A stretch of 64,000 nucleotides of DNA from an uncultured Trichococcus sp. (GCF_963663645.1 NZ_OY760503.1:1617501-1681500), one strand, 5' to 3'. Shown: positions 1 to 7,710, counted from the stretch's first letter. The notes: a model not told the origin generated them from the sequence alone. Numbers and translations: made by a program.

Positions 1-243
1 CAGGAAAAGGTCGAGGAAGATTTCCTTGGCCGCGTCTTCGGCGTCCAAAGCATGGTCGCAAGCTCGATGATGCCTTTAGGGATGCTGATCTTCGGACCGC
101 TCGCTGACCGCATGGCGATCGAAATCCTGATGGCCGTATCGGGCGTGTTCCTTATGGTCGTGGCCTTCTTCGCCATCCGCGACCGAGTCCTGCTGGAAGC
201 CGGGAAACCCGAACCTTCGGACACCGGAAAAGAATCAAACTAA
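1..243 (+). CDS. MFS transporter, C-terminal part (5' end outside window)
   Basis: The reading frame is open from base 1 and ends at TAA 241-243. It gives the last 80 residues of a membrane protein with two hydrophobic segments: one around the GMLIFGPLAD motif and one around ILMAVSGVFLMVVAFFAI. The run GRVFGVQSM...PLGMLIFGPLADR resembles the last two helices of the major facilitator family of drug and macrolide exporters (MFS_3-like). The tail is short and charged. It is followed seven bases later by a clear terminator, so it is the last gene of its transcript. The substrate cannot be judged from this fragment. Confidence 0.75.
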   Translation, partial: QEKVEEDFLGRVFGVQSMVASSMMPLGMLIFGPLADRMAIEILMAVSGVFLMVVAFFAIRDRVLLEAGKPEPSDTGKESN

Positions 244-249
244 AGACTG

Positions 250-277
250 GAGCTGCCGCATCGGGCAGCTCTTTTTT
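250..277 (+). terminator. Rho-independent terminator after the MFS gene
   Basis: Arms GAGCTGCC and GGCAGCTC (8 bp, loop of about 6) are followed directly by a run of six T, seven bases after the stop codon. Confidence 0.85.
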
Positions 278-280
278 GCG

Positions 281-636
281 GTTGTCCGATATTTTGCGTT
301 TATCGGACAAGCAATGCCATGCGTATACTGCGGATGTCCGATACTATGCGTTTATCGGACAAGCAGCATCTCATGTATACGGCGGATGTCCGATATTTTG
401 CGTTTATCGGACAAGCAGCATCTCATGTATACGGCGGATGTACGATATTTTGCGTTTATCGGACAAGCAGCACCTCATGTATACGGCGGATGTCCGATAC
501 TTTGCGGTTATCGGACAAGCAGCACCTCATGTATACGGCAGATGTCCGATACTTTGCGTTTATCGGACAAGCAGCATCTCATGTATACGGCGGATGTCCG
601 ATACTTTGCGGTTATCGGACAAGCAGCATCCGCAGC
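281..636. repeat. Hairpin array 1: seven 52-bp units, TGTCCGATA/TATCGGACA family
   Basis: Units begin at 281, 333, 385, 437, 489, 541 and 593, a strict 52-bp step. Each carries the palindrome TGTCCGATA, a 9-base loop and TATCGGACA, then a conserved spacer (AAGCAGCATCTCATGTATAC). The fourth unit has one change in the left arm (TACGAT). The array fills the gap between two convergent genes. All reading frames through it are repeat translations and should not be called genes. Array 6 near 59.4 kb has the same palindrome. Confidence 0.95.
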
Positions 637-674
637 ACAGGGCGAACAGCAAAGACTGATTGTCGGTAAACCAC

Positions 675-713
675 AAAGAAGAACCCGTCCAAAATTCAGA
701 CGGGTTCTTCTTT
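675..713 (-). terminator. Terminator of nrdJ (symmetrical)
   Basis: AAAGAAGAACCCGTC and GACGGGTTCTTCTTT form a perfect 15-bp stem just beyond the nrdJ stop codon. A- and T-rich flanks would let it act in both directions, as suits a convergent gene pair. Confidence 0.85.
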
Positions 714-728
714 ATTACTATTATCAGT

Positions 729-3302
729 TTACAATCCGCATTTCAGCTGTGCGCCGCAGTTTGTGCAGGTGTTGCAGCCGCCCAGATCTTCGACCGTACC
801 TTGACGGCAGATCGGGCAGGTGTCGCCGATTTCGTTGCCGATCGTGACATCGGTGGCCTCGAGATTGGTTATCGAATCAACCAGGAAAGTCTTGTCTTTG
901 TTGATTTTGACGTGTTCCTTTTCTTCCTCGATTTGGCCTTCCTCATCCCATACGTTCTCTTCAGCTTTCAGTGTCAGCACCTGAGAATCACGGCTGCCGT
1001 CTACGTAGACCGTTCCGCCTTTGGCCCCGCCCAGATAAAGGCGCTCGTAGATTTTCTCGACTTGATCGACGGTGTAGCCTTTCGGCGCGTTCACCGTTTT
1101 CGAAATGGAGCTGTCGACCCAGCGCTGGATCGTCGTCTGCACATCGACGTGCTCCTCTGGGGCAAGCGTCATGGCCGCCACGAAGTAATCCGGCAACTGG
1201 TTCGGATCGGCGTTCGGATGACGATCCAGATATTCTTGGACGATATCCGCCTTCACTTCAATGAATTTGCCGAGACGGCCGCTCCGGTAATAGGTGAACG
1301 AGAAGTAGGGCTCCAAACCGGTGGAAACGCCGGCCATCGTACCTGTCGATCCGGTAGGCGCCACCGTCAAGAGGTGCGAGTTGCGGATGCCGTATTTCAG
1401 GACGCCATCACGGATGTGTTCCGGCATTTTTTTCATGTAGCCAGTGTTGATGAAACGCTCGCGCAGGATCTGCGTCTCTTTACCGGTCTGTCCGACCAGG
1501 AAGGGGAAGCTGCCGCGTGTTTTCGCCAACTCGATACTTTCCTCATAGGCCGCCACAGCGATCGTTTCGAACACTTGATCGATCAACTGCAGGCTTTCCA
1601 AGGAACCGTAGCGGACGCCGCAATAGATCAGCATGTCCGCCAAGCCCATGATCCCCAAGCCAATCCGTCGTTCGCCGAGCGCCTGTTTTTTGTTCTCCTC
1701 CAGGAAGTAAGGGGTGGAGTCGATGACATTGTCCTGCATATGGATGCCGGTGCGGACGGTCTGTTCCAATTTGGCGAAATCGACCATCTGCAGATCCTTG
1801 TTGACCATTTCGGCCAGGTTGACAGCGGCCAAGTTGCAGACAGAGTAGGCTGCCAAGGGTTGTTCGCCGCAAGGATTGGTTGCCACGACTTTTTGGCCAT
1901 AAGCTGTTGCGTTCGTCATGTTGTTCGCGTTGTCGATGAAGAAGATGCCAGGCTCTGCCGCGTAAGTGGCGCAGACATTGATCAGTCTCCACAATTCACG
2001 GGCTTTGACGGTCCGGTAGGTGCGGACGGCATTGCCGGCAGCTTCCCAATCGCGGACATCGCCGCAGTTGGTCCATTCGGCATCATAGTGCGCCATCGCG
2101 TCCGCGTCGTAATGTTCGACATCCGGGAAACGCAGCGCATATTCTTCACCCCGCATCACGGCGTCCATGAAGTCGTCAGTGATGCAGACGGAGATGTTGG
2201 CGCCGGTCAGGAATTCAGGATTGTTGACGGTGTAGGTACCGCCGTCGCGCAGCTTTTTCTCGGCTTCATGGATGACCGATGCATCAAATCCGCCATGCCC
2301 CAGTATGTGTTTGTAGTTGACGATGCCGGTATACATGTTGATTTCTTTTGAAGAAAAAGGCGTGAAATGCAGTTTCTCCTTCGCCAGCATGCGGATCTGT
2401 TCATCTTCGAAGTTTTCGATGATGTAGCGGAGGATGCGCGGATTCTGCATCTTCGAAATGATGAATTCGAAGATATCCGGATGCCAGTCGGCCAGCATGA
2501 TCATCTGGGCGCCACGACGGGAACCGCCTTGTTCGACCAAATGCGTCAATTTGGCGATGTCGTCCATCCAGGAAACGGAGCCTGAAGAGCGACCATTGAC
2601 GCCTTTTACGATTGTGTGGCGCGGACGCAGCGTCGAACCATTCGAGCCGACACCGCCGCCACGGCTCATGATTTCCATGACTTTCTTGCGGTGATCGGAA
2701 ATGCCACCGCGCGAGTCGGGCACGAAAGGCATGACGTAACAGTTGAAATAAGTCACATCGGTACCGGAGCCGGCGCCGTAGAGCACGCGCCCGGCCGGGA
2801 TGAAGTTCAAGGCTTTTTGTTCTTCATAGAATTTCAGGAATGCTTCGTGGCGCAGTTCCGGCGTGATTTCGACCTCGGCCAAGCCATGGGCATTGCGCAT
2901 CGCAATCTGTTCGTAGAAAAGCTCCAACGGTTTGTCCAACGTCAGAATCCGGCGCGTCACGATGCCGCCTTCCTCGACTTCAAAATCGTCGATATTCTGC
3001 TGATATTCCTCGGAAACTTTGATGCGGACAGTCTGATCCTTATGGTTGATGGAGAGGACAGTGCCGGTTCCTCGGGCCGGGTATTTCGGATCCTCCTTGA
3101 CCGTCAAAATCACCAGATCCCCTTCGGACAAGGTCTCCTTGGTGGCATCCTTGTAGGAGTAGCGATCCAACATGACGAGGCGGGACACGCCTGCATACGT
3201 GACGTGCATATCTTCCGTGATCGGAAACACATGCGGAAACCGCTCGATATCCTTGTTCAATTTTTCGAATCCTGCTTTAAATGTGGTCTTTGTTGCATCC
3301 AC
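729..3302 (-). CDS. nrdJ: Class II (adenosylcobalamin-dependent) ribonucleoside-diphosphate reductase
   Basis: This enzyme makes deoxyribonucleotides from ribonucleotides using a B12-generated thiyl radical, so it works with or without oxygen. The 857-residue protein has the FNCYV cysteine near residue 188, the active-site NPCGEQPL motif near 476-483, the APTGSTGTM loop in the last third, and a C-terminal cysteine cluster (CPIC...CNTCTNC...CGL) that serves as the redox shuttle/zinc ribbon in B12-dependent reductases. The GTG at 3302 is chosen because AAGGGAG lies 8 bases ahead; a GTG 9 bases upstream overlaps that ribosome binding site. No B12 riboswitch is visible. The promoter carries two NrdR-like boxes. 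The gene stands alone, without nrdA/B or nrdD nearby. Confidence 0.93.
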   Translation of the reverse strand: MDATKTTFKAGFEKLNKDIERFPHVFPITEDMHVTYAGVSRLVMLDRYSYKDATKETLSEGDLVILTVKEDPKYPARGTGTVLSINHKDQTVRIKVSEEYQQNIDDFEVEEGGIVTRRILTLDKPLELFYEQIAMRNAHGLAEVEITPELRHEAFLKFYEEQKALNFIPAGRVLYGAGSGTDVTYFNCYVMPFVPDSRGGISDHRKKVMEIMSRGGGVGSNGSTLRPRHTIVKGVNGRSSGSVSWMDDIAKLTHLVEQGGSRRGAQMIMLADWHPDIFEFIISKMQNPRILRYIIENFEDEQIRMLAKEKLHFTPFSSKEINMYTGIVNYKHILGHGGFDASVIHEAEKKLRDGGTYTVNNPEFLTGANISVCITDDFMDAVMRGEEYALRFPDVEHYDADAMAHYDAEWTNCGDVRDWEAAGNAVRTYRTVKARELWRLINVCATYAAEPGIFFIDNANNMTNATAYGQKVVATNPCGEQPLAAYSVCNLAAVNLAEMVNKDLQMVDFAKLEQTVRTGIHMQDNVIDSTPYFLEENKKQALGERRIGLGIMGLADMLIYCGVRYGSLESLQLIDQVFETIAVAAYEESIELAKTRGSFPFLVGQTGKETQILRERFINTGYMKKMPEHIRDGVLKYGIRNSHLLTVAPTGSTGTMAGVSTGLEPYFSFTYYRSGRLGKFIEVKADIVQEYLDRHPNADPNQLPDYFVAAMTLAPEEHVDVQTTIQRWVDSSISKTVNAPKGYTVDQVEKIYERLYLGGAKGGTVYVDGSRDSQVLTLKAEENVWDEEGQIEEEKEHVKINKDKTFLVDSITNLEATDVTIGNEIGDTCPICRQGTVEDLGGCNTCTNCGAQLKCGL

Positions 3303-3330
3303 AGTAATCACTCCCTTATTTATGGCGAAA

Positions 3331-3346
3331 ACACTAGATGTTGTGC
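3331..3346 (-). promoter_or_regulatory. NrdR box, promoter-proximal
   Basis: ACACTAGATGTTGTGC (plus-strand reading) matches the palindromic NrdR consensus ACACWATATATWGTGT at 13 of 16 positions. It lies just downstream of the predicted -10. NrdR is the general repressor of bacterial ribonucleotide reductase genes. Confidence 0.75.
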
Positions 3347-3361
3347 TGTGTTTTGTTTCTC

Positions 3362-3377
3362 ATACCATATATATTAA
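3362..3377 (-). promoter_or_regulatory. NrdR box, promoter-distal (weaker), overlapping the -10
   Basis: ATACCATATATATTAA matches the NrdR consensus at about 11 of 16 positions. It starts exactly 31 bp from the proximal box, the three-helical-turn spacing typical of paired NrdR boxes, and it covers the predicted -10 element. Confidence 0.65.
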
Positions 3378-3399
3378 TTCTGTTCACCGGATAAATCAA
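3371..3399 (-). promoter_or_regulatory. Sigma-A promoter of nrdJ
   Basis: On the minus strand: TTGATT (3399-3394), 17 bases, TAATAT (3376-3371). The distal NrdR box overlaps the -10 and the proximal box lies where RNA polymerase would sit. Confidence 0.65.
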
Positions 3400-3520
3400 G
3401 GGGAACAGTCGCGGATTTGACTTGTGGAAACGGATGAAAACGTTGTTTGGATGGGAGGGGATGCATTTGTAAGAATATATCGGCCAATAAGAAGAGGACG
3501 TTGTGCGTCGGAAAGGGGAT

Positions 3521-3676
3521 GTCGGCTGTTACGCAAAGAATGAATGCCGAAAAGCCGAGACAGACGGTGGGCGTCGGCTGTTACGGAGGGGACGAATGCC
3601 TAACAGCCGAGACAAGGCGCATACGTCGGCTTTCGCGGAAAAAATGAATCTCGAACAGCCGAGAGGGCAAGCCATT
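3521..3676. repeat. Hairpin array 2: three 52-bp units, GTCGGCTGTTA/TAACAGCCGA family
   Basis: Units begin at 3521, 3573 and 3625. The middle copy has the clearest stem (CGGCTGTTA with TAACAGCCG); the outer copies are degenerate. Array 5 near 27 kb shares the GTCGGCTGTT start. The array lies between the divergent nrdJ and sirtuin genes and, with the nrdJ promoter, accounts for most of the 500-base gap here. Confidence 0.85.
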
Positions 3677-3804
3677 ATCTGGATCCGCCCCCCCAGCAAA
3701 CCACAGCAAATCCGTCCACGCAAGTAATGCGAAACAGTACCCGTTCAGCCCTCGCGAAAGCTATAATAAAAGCAGAAAGAACAACAAAAGAAAGGAGTCC
3801 GAGC

Positions 3805-4545
3805 ATGAATAACGATAAAGAACGTTTCGCGGACATGATTCGGCATTCGCAACGCATCGTCGCCTTCACTGGCGCGGGCATCAGCACGGAGAGCGGCATC
3901 CCGGATTTCCGTTCGGCGGGCGGGATGTTCGACAGGCTGAGCGGCCGCCATTTCACTGGCGAGGAGACGCTCAGCATCGGCTTCCTGGAGACGTATCCCG
4001 AGCTTTTCTTCCGCAATTATGCGGAGCATTTCGATTTTTCGCAGGCGCTCCCGAACGCCGCGCACCGCTTCTTTGCGGCGCTCGAACGGACAGGCAAAAA
4101 TGTCACTGTCGTCACCCAGAACATCGACAATCTGCACCAGATTGCCGGCAGCAGCGCAATCATCGAACTGCACGGAAACGGAACGAGATGGCGGACGTCC
4201 GACACTGCGGAGCCCGCCGATGCCACCGAGATCAGGATGGACGCGGAAGGCATCCAGCGCGATCCCCAAGGCCGGATGGTGCGGCCCGATATCGTTCTCT
4301 ACGGCGAAATGCTCGACGAAGATGCGATGGAGCGCGCTGCCGCAGCGATCGGCGCGGCGGACATGCTTGTCGTCATCGGCACATCGTTGGCCGTCTACCC
4401 GGCCGCGAGCTTCGTCCATTATTTCAAAGGCCCTTACGCCGTGCTGCTGAACCGGACGCCCGTGCCGCAGTCGCTGACCTTCCAATTGGCCGTCCAGACA
4501 GATGCGGGCGCCTTTTTGGCGGAAGTCTGGGAAGATTTTTTTTGA
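3805..4545 (+). CDS. Sir2-family NAD-dependent deacylase-like protein lacking the zinc cysteines
   Basis: Sirtuins remove acyl groups from lysine (or transfer ADP-ribose) using NAD. The 246-residue protein has the NAD-binding GAGIS...GIPDFRS (23-37), TQNIDNLH (104-111), the catalytic-histidine motif ELHG (His123), and VVIGTS near the end. There is no cysteine anywhere, so the usual four-cysteine zinc module between ELHG and the VRPDIVLYGE motif (159-168) is replaced by a polar linker. The start at 3805 follows AAAGGAG by 7 bases; a more upstream ATG (3727) lies before the TATAAT at 3762-3767. The gene precedes the toxin-antitoxin pair by 56 bases and may be co-transcribed with it. The fold is secure; activity is not. 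Confidence 0.85.
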   Translation: MNNDKERFADMIRHSQRIVAFTGAGISTESGIPDFRSAGGMFDRLSGRHFTGEETLSIGFLETYPELFFRNYAEHFDFSQALPNAAHRFFAALERTGKNVTVVTQNIDNLHQIAGSSAIIELHGNGTRWRTSDTAEPADATEIRMDAEGIQRDPQGRMVRPDIVLYGEMLDEDAMERAAAAIGAADMLVVIGTSLAVYPAASFVHYFKGPYAVLLNRTPVPQSLTFQLAVQTDAGAFLAEVWEDFF

Positions 4546-4601
4546 GAAATGAACAATCAACGCTTTAATTAAAAATGGAAGTCCTGAAAGGGGAAATCGT
4601 T

Positions 4602-5117
4602 ATGCCGAAGCTGAGTCAGCTGGCGAGATATCTGGTCTATTCCTACGAAAACCATACGGCAGCCCGGTTCGGCGACAATGAGCTGAAGCTGCAGACGATG
4701 CTCTATTTCGCGCAGCGGGAATGTCTGGCATTGGTCGGAGAGCCGTTGTTCGGGGAAAGTTTCGAAGGCTGGGAAGAGGGGCCGGTGCTGCCAGAACTGC
4801 ATTTCTTTTTTGAGGAAGGCTATGATCCGTTTGAACCGTTGGAGACGAAAAAATTGACGGAACGCGAACAGTTCATCCTCGACCGCATCGTCTTTGCGTA
4901 CGGGCAGTACGAAGGTTGGTACTTGTTAGAGTTGGCGCGCCGCGAAGCATCCTGGCGCAACAGCAGACTAGGAGTCGCGGCAGAAGCGACCGAACCCAAA
5001 CTGCTGGAACTCGAGGATATCCGCGAGGATGCAAAAAAAGTGCGGCTGTATGACACGTTGTTTGACGTTTACCTGGATGAACTGGAGGATTTCGAAGGGG
5101 AGGTGCTGGAGCCATGA
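4602..5117 (+). CDS. Panacea-domain (SocA/DUF4065-like) antitoxin
   Basis: The Panacea domain is an antitoxin module that pairs with many unrelated toxins. The 171-residue protein carries the family signature: KLQTMLYFAQRECLAL (29-44), EPLFGESFEGWEEGPVLPEL (47-66), then a helical C-terminal half. The ATG at 4602 is preceded by AAAGGGGA; an ATG at 4575 has no binding site. Its stop overlaps the start of the next gene (ATGA), the translational coupling usual for toxin-antitoxin pairs. The C-terminal third is very acidic (ELEDFEGEVLEP), plausible for contact with a basic RNA-binding toxin. The domain call is strong; the antitoxin role rests on the partner. Confidence 0.85.
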   Translation: MPKLSQLARYLVYSYENHTAARFGDNELKLQTMLYFAQRECLALVGEPLFGESFEGWEEGPVLPELHFFFEEGYDPFEPLETKKLTEREQFILDRIVFAYGQYEGWYLLELARREASWRNSRLGVAAEATEPKLLELEDIREDAKKVRLYDTLFDVYLDELEDFEGEVLEP

Positions 5118-5506
5118 ACGAAACGCAAACCTACATCGGAGCCATCGTGAAGACACGCTTTGCCTATCATGATCTCGAAAAGAACACAATCGCCTTCAAG
5201 TCGCGCCCATTCCTGATCATCGGTGCGGAATATGATACGCTGCCGTGCGACTTCACGGCTTTTCCGATTTCAAAAGTGTCCGCCAGCCAGAACATCGATC
5301 CCGTCCACGACATCAAAGTCGAAAAAGAACGTTATCCCAAACTGAGCCTGAATGCGGAAGTCTCCTACATCCGCGTCCATAAAATCCAGACGATCCACAG
5401 CTCGCAGCTTGCAATCGGAATCCTGTCCCCATTGAGCGAAGCCTACCCAAATCTCTATACGGAAATAAAGGCGGCTTACCGGGATTTTTCCGGCGGGCTA
5501 TTCTGA
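5114..5506 (+). CDS. PemK/MazF-like toxin paired with the Panacea antitoxin
   Basis: PemK/MazF toxins are mRNA-cleaving ribonucleases. The 130-residue protein starts with the beta-strand pattern of that fold (IGAIVKTRF at 8-16), followed by KSRPFLIIG (29-37), PISKV (51-55) and SYIRVHKIQTIH in the second half, all at family-typical spacing. It overlaps the antitoxin gene by four bases. The antitoxin-first order and small size fit a type II module. Specificity cannot be read from sequence, and sequence similarity to canonical MazF is low, so a relaxed PemK-like toxin is the safest description. Confidence 0.75.
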   Translation: MNETQTYIGAIVKTRFAYHDLEKNTIAFKSRPFLIIGAEYDTLPCDFTAFPISKVSASQNIDPVHDIKVEKERYPKLSLNAEVSYIRVHKIQTIHSSQLAIGILSPLSEAYPNLYTEIKAAYRDFSGGLF

Positions 5507-5544
5507 CTGAGCGGAGCTGCGACCCCAGACAGGAATTTACCACG

Positions 5545-5605
5545 AAAAAAACACCCCAGCATAGCGGCGGCCCATGATGGAGCCTCCGTTCTAAGCGGGG
5601 GTGTT
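5545..5605 (-). terminator. Terminator of the sortase-like operon
   Basis: On the minus strand AACACCCC (5605-5598) pairs with GGGGTGTT (5557-5550), followed by seven T. It lies 48 bases beyond the stop of the exported protein gene. Confidence 0.7.
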
Positions 5606-5652
5606 CTACAAGCGTTTATGCAAACTCAGCGACGTGTGCTGAAGCTTTCAGT

Positions 5653-6066
5653 CTATTTCACGCCATTTCCCTTTGTCGGGAAAGCAGCGACAACAGCGCC
5701 GTCTGCATCACTGAAAACGACTTGTTTAGAAGTCACAGTGACAGTGATATCCAATACAGCAGCAGTTGCAGTAAGCTCAGCCAGGATGGCTTGTTTATCA
5801 GCTTTCGTAAGCTGATTCATGCTTTTCGCTCCACGTGCAGTCACGACAGCTTGTGCATTATTTATGTGGACAATGATTTGATCCGCTTCTTCAGCAGGCA
5901 CATCATGGGACCGTAAATAATTTTTTGCTTGCTGCACATAATTGGATGGTAGATTGGTGGCTACCAAAGTTTTGATGATATCATTTTCAGTTGCAGCAGC
6001 AACATGCGCTTGCGCTCCGAAGAACAAGACGAATGCGAACAAAAGAGATACAATAACTTTTTTCAT
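5653..6066 (-). CDS. Small exported protein of the sortase-like operon
   Basis: The 137-residue protein has a typical signal peptide (MKKVIVSLLFAFVLFFGAQA, then AAATEN). The mature part is about 110 residues, soluble, alanine- and threonine-rich, with no cysteine. No LPXTG-like anchor or family motif is recognised. The start (ATG 6066) is set by AAAGGAGGTGA five bases ahead. It is the last of three co-directional genes after a polytopic membrane protein (40-base gap) and a cysteine-less sortase homologue, so it may be the client or partner of that pair. Function unknown. Confidence 0.75.
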   Translation of the reverse strand: MKKVIVSLLFAFVLFFGAQAHVAAATENDIIKTLVATNLPSNYVQQAKNYLRSHDVPAEEADQIIVHINNAQAVVTARGAKSMNQLTKADKQAILAELTATAAVLDITVTVTSKQVVFSDADGAVVAAFPTKGNGVK

Positions 6067-6106
6067 ATTTTTCACCTCCTTTCAATGCATCTGCCCGGAT
6101 GCTGAA

Positions 6107-7024
6107 TCAGTAATGCTCCATTTCGGCCGTATAGGCACGATTTTGGCGGTAGGCCGCTCGCTTGGCTTTGCTGATCAGATTGTAGCAAACAAGGCAGGCT
6201 GTCCCCAAAAAGAAGGCCAGTGCCCCGAAGAGCAGCAAGAATGCAGTGTAATGCATAGCCAGCGTGCGCAGGGCGGTGTTGATATAATCCGCTGAAATGC
6301 TGATGCGCTGCGGAATCTTAAGGCTCAACGCCACGATTGTTGGGATGATGACGAAGGCCGATCCTGAAACCATGCTGCTGCCGATCCAAATCAGGGAGCG
6401 GTGAGGCAGTTTCCAGTTCAAGCAGACTAACATCCCGGCAATCAATAAGAAGGCCAACGGCACGAGATAGAAATAAGCAAGAACGGTTTGCAGCATTTTC
6501 CGGAAGGTCTGGAATTGCGGGTAAGCAATGACGTTATCCAGATTGAGCAACATCGTATGGCTGCCGACAATGGCGGCGGCTTCATCAATAACAGCAGCTG
6601 TTTGCGCTTGCAAGCTTTCATCGAACGGCTGGTTATGGTCTGCGGCATAATTCTCAACATAAGCCGTAACGGGTTCCACGAATAGGCTTCGAGAAGTCTT
6701 CGTTGCGTACGTTGCATCGGGGTCAATCAGATAGTTGAGCGCTTGTTCATTGTTCGTGCGGGCAAGCTGTCGCAAGCCATATGGGTTTATCGCAGCTTCG
6801 ACGAAGACTTCCTCAGGTAGGGACGTTTCCAAGCTCAACGTCTTGAATTTAGCGGATAGACTTTCCTCTATTTGAGTGTAGTAGGGGCTGTCTTCCAACT
6901 GCTGATTGAGGTCGCTTGCGTTCATCAGGACTTGCTTCATGAAGATGACTCCGATAAATGCAACCACTACAAACATCAGCAGAAAGCTGAGGATGAATCT
7001 GCCGATTTTTTTTATGTTTCGCAT
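6107..7024 (-). CDS. Membrane protein with large extracellular loop, sortase-associated
   Basis: The 305-residue protein has one transmembrane helix near the N-terminus (about 10-30), an extracellular stretch of roughly 140 residues, and three further helices in the C-terminal half (around LAYFYLVPLAFLLIAGML, GSAFVIIPTIVAL and FLLLFGALAFFLGTACLV), ending in a basic cytosolic tail. No enzymatic motif is recognised. Its ATG overlaps the stop of the sortase-like gene by one base (TGATG) and has AAGGAG seven bases upstream, so the two proteins are made together. It probably forms a membrane complex with the sortase-like protein; this is inference from linkage. Confidence 0.75.
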   Translation of the reverse strand: MRNIKKIGRFILSFLLMFVVVAFIGVIFMKQVLMNASDLNQQLEDSPYYTQIEESLSAKFKTLSLETSLPEEVFVEAAINPYGLRQLARTNNEQALNYLIDPDATYATKTSRSLFVEPVTAYVENYAADHNQPFDESLQAQTAAVIDEAAAIVGSHTMLLNLDNVIAYPQFQTFRKMLQTVLAYFYLVPLAFLLIAGMLVCLNWKLPHRSLIWIGSSMVSGSAFVIIPTIVALSLKIPQRISISADYINTALRTLAMHYTAFLLLFGALAFFLGTACLVCYNLISKAKRAAYRQNRAYTAEMEHY

Positions 7025-7710
7025 CACGAGGCTCCTTCAAAAGTGATTTCCGACAGGGACTTGCCTTCGACCAATTTTGCGGTCACGACATATCTGTCAG
7101 GGGTGTTACCGATGTAGTCGAAAGGATAATAAGTGTACAAGGTCAAAATCTGCTCTTCGGAAGGTGCCAGAATACTATCATCGGTATTGCTCTTGATTTC
7201 GATGTTGCTGATTTCATACACATAAGTTCCGTAGGTCAGTTCCAGGCGGATAGCATCGCCGATTTGTGCTTCGCCCAGCGTCTTGAAGACGGTATTGGTA
7301 TGACCGGTGATGACTGTGTTTCCGATATCTCCTGGAAAAACGGACCCGTAATAGTGGCCGGCGCCATCCAACAATTGCGTTTCATCGTCGCCGACGAAAA
7401 CTGGCGAGCTGATGCCCGCCGCATCCACACGCAGCGTGCCGTATTCATCCCCGTATTCCGGAAAAGAGAGTGGGGTCAATGTGGTCGTCTCTTCCGCAAT
7501 CACACTGCTGTCGCTCAGATTCGTACGGGCGATTGCGACTTCTTGCGGCAAAAACATCCGCGACATGTAAAAAGCGTAAGAAATATCATCGAAAAAAGCC
7601 CAAGAAAGCAGCGTGATGCCGGATACGAACAGCATTACCGGGATGCCGATCAGCGCAGCGATTCTCCGCCGCTTTGCCCGATTTTTTTGACTTATTTTAT
7701 TTTTCATCAT
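7024..7710 (-). CDS. Class D-like sortase homologue lacking the catalytic cysteine
   Basis: Sortases join surface proteins to the cell wall with a Cys-His-Arg centre. This 228-residue protein has a basic N-terminus, a signal-anchor helix (about 18-38) and a sortase barrel with the histidine motif ITGHTNTVF and the arginine strand TPDRYVV. The position expected to be cysteine in the TLxTC motif is tyrosine: the sequence reads TLYTYYPFDYIG. There is no cysteine in the whole protein. All surrounding family motifs are conserved and the frame is intact, so it looks like a maintained pseudoenzyme. It heads a three-gene operon. ATG 7710 or the adjacent ATG 7707 could start it. Confidence 0.85.
   Translation of the reverse strand: MMKNKISQKNRAKRRRIAALIGIPVMLFVSGITLLSWAFFDDISYAFYMSRMFLPQEVAIARTNLSDSSVIAEETTTLTPLSFPEYGDEYGTLRVDAAGISSPVFVGDDETQLLDGAGHYYGSVFPGDIGNTVITGHTNTVFKTLGEAQIGDAIRLELTYGTYVYEISNIEIKSNTDDSILAPSEEQILTLYTYYPFDYIGNTPDRYVVTAKLVEGKSLSEITFEGAS

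Noticed and set aside
276-847. Three overlapping plus-strand reading frames of 116-177 codons rich in SDKQ/SCIRRM repeats
   Set aside because: They are translations of the 52-bp hairpin array in all three frames; open because the unit lacks stops, with no ribosome binding sites.
660-2351. Plus-strand frame of 563 codons opposite nrdJ
   Set aside because: It is antisense to a clearly conserved enzyme gene and encodes no recognisable domain.
3303-3460. Cobalamin riboswitch before the B12-dependent reductase
   Set aside because: The leader is short and filled by the promoter and NrdR boxes; no B12-box-like segment was seen.
3745-4560. Minus-strand frame of 271 codons opposite the sirtuin gene
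   Set aside because: Shadow of a GC-rich gene; no start signal and no family similarity.
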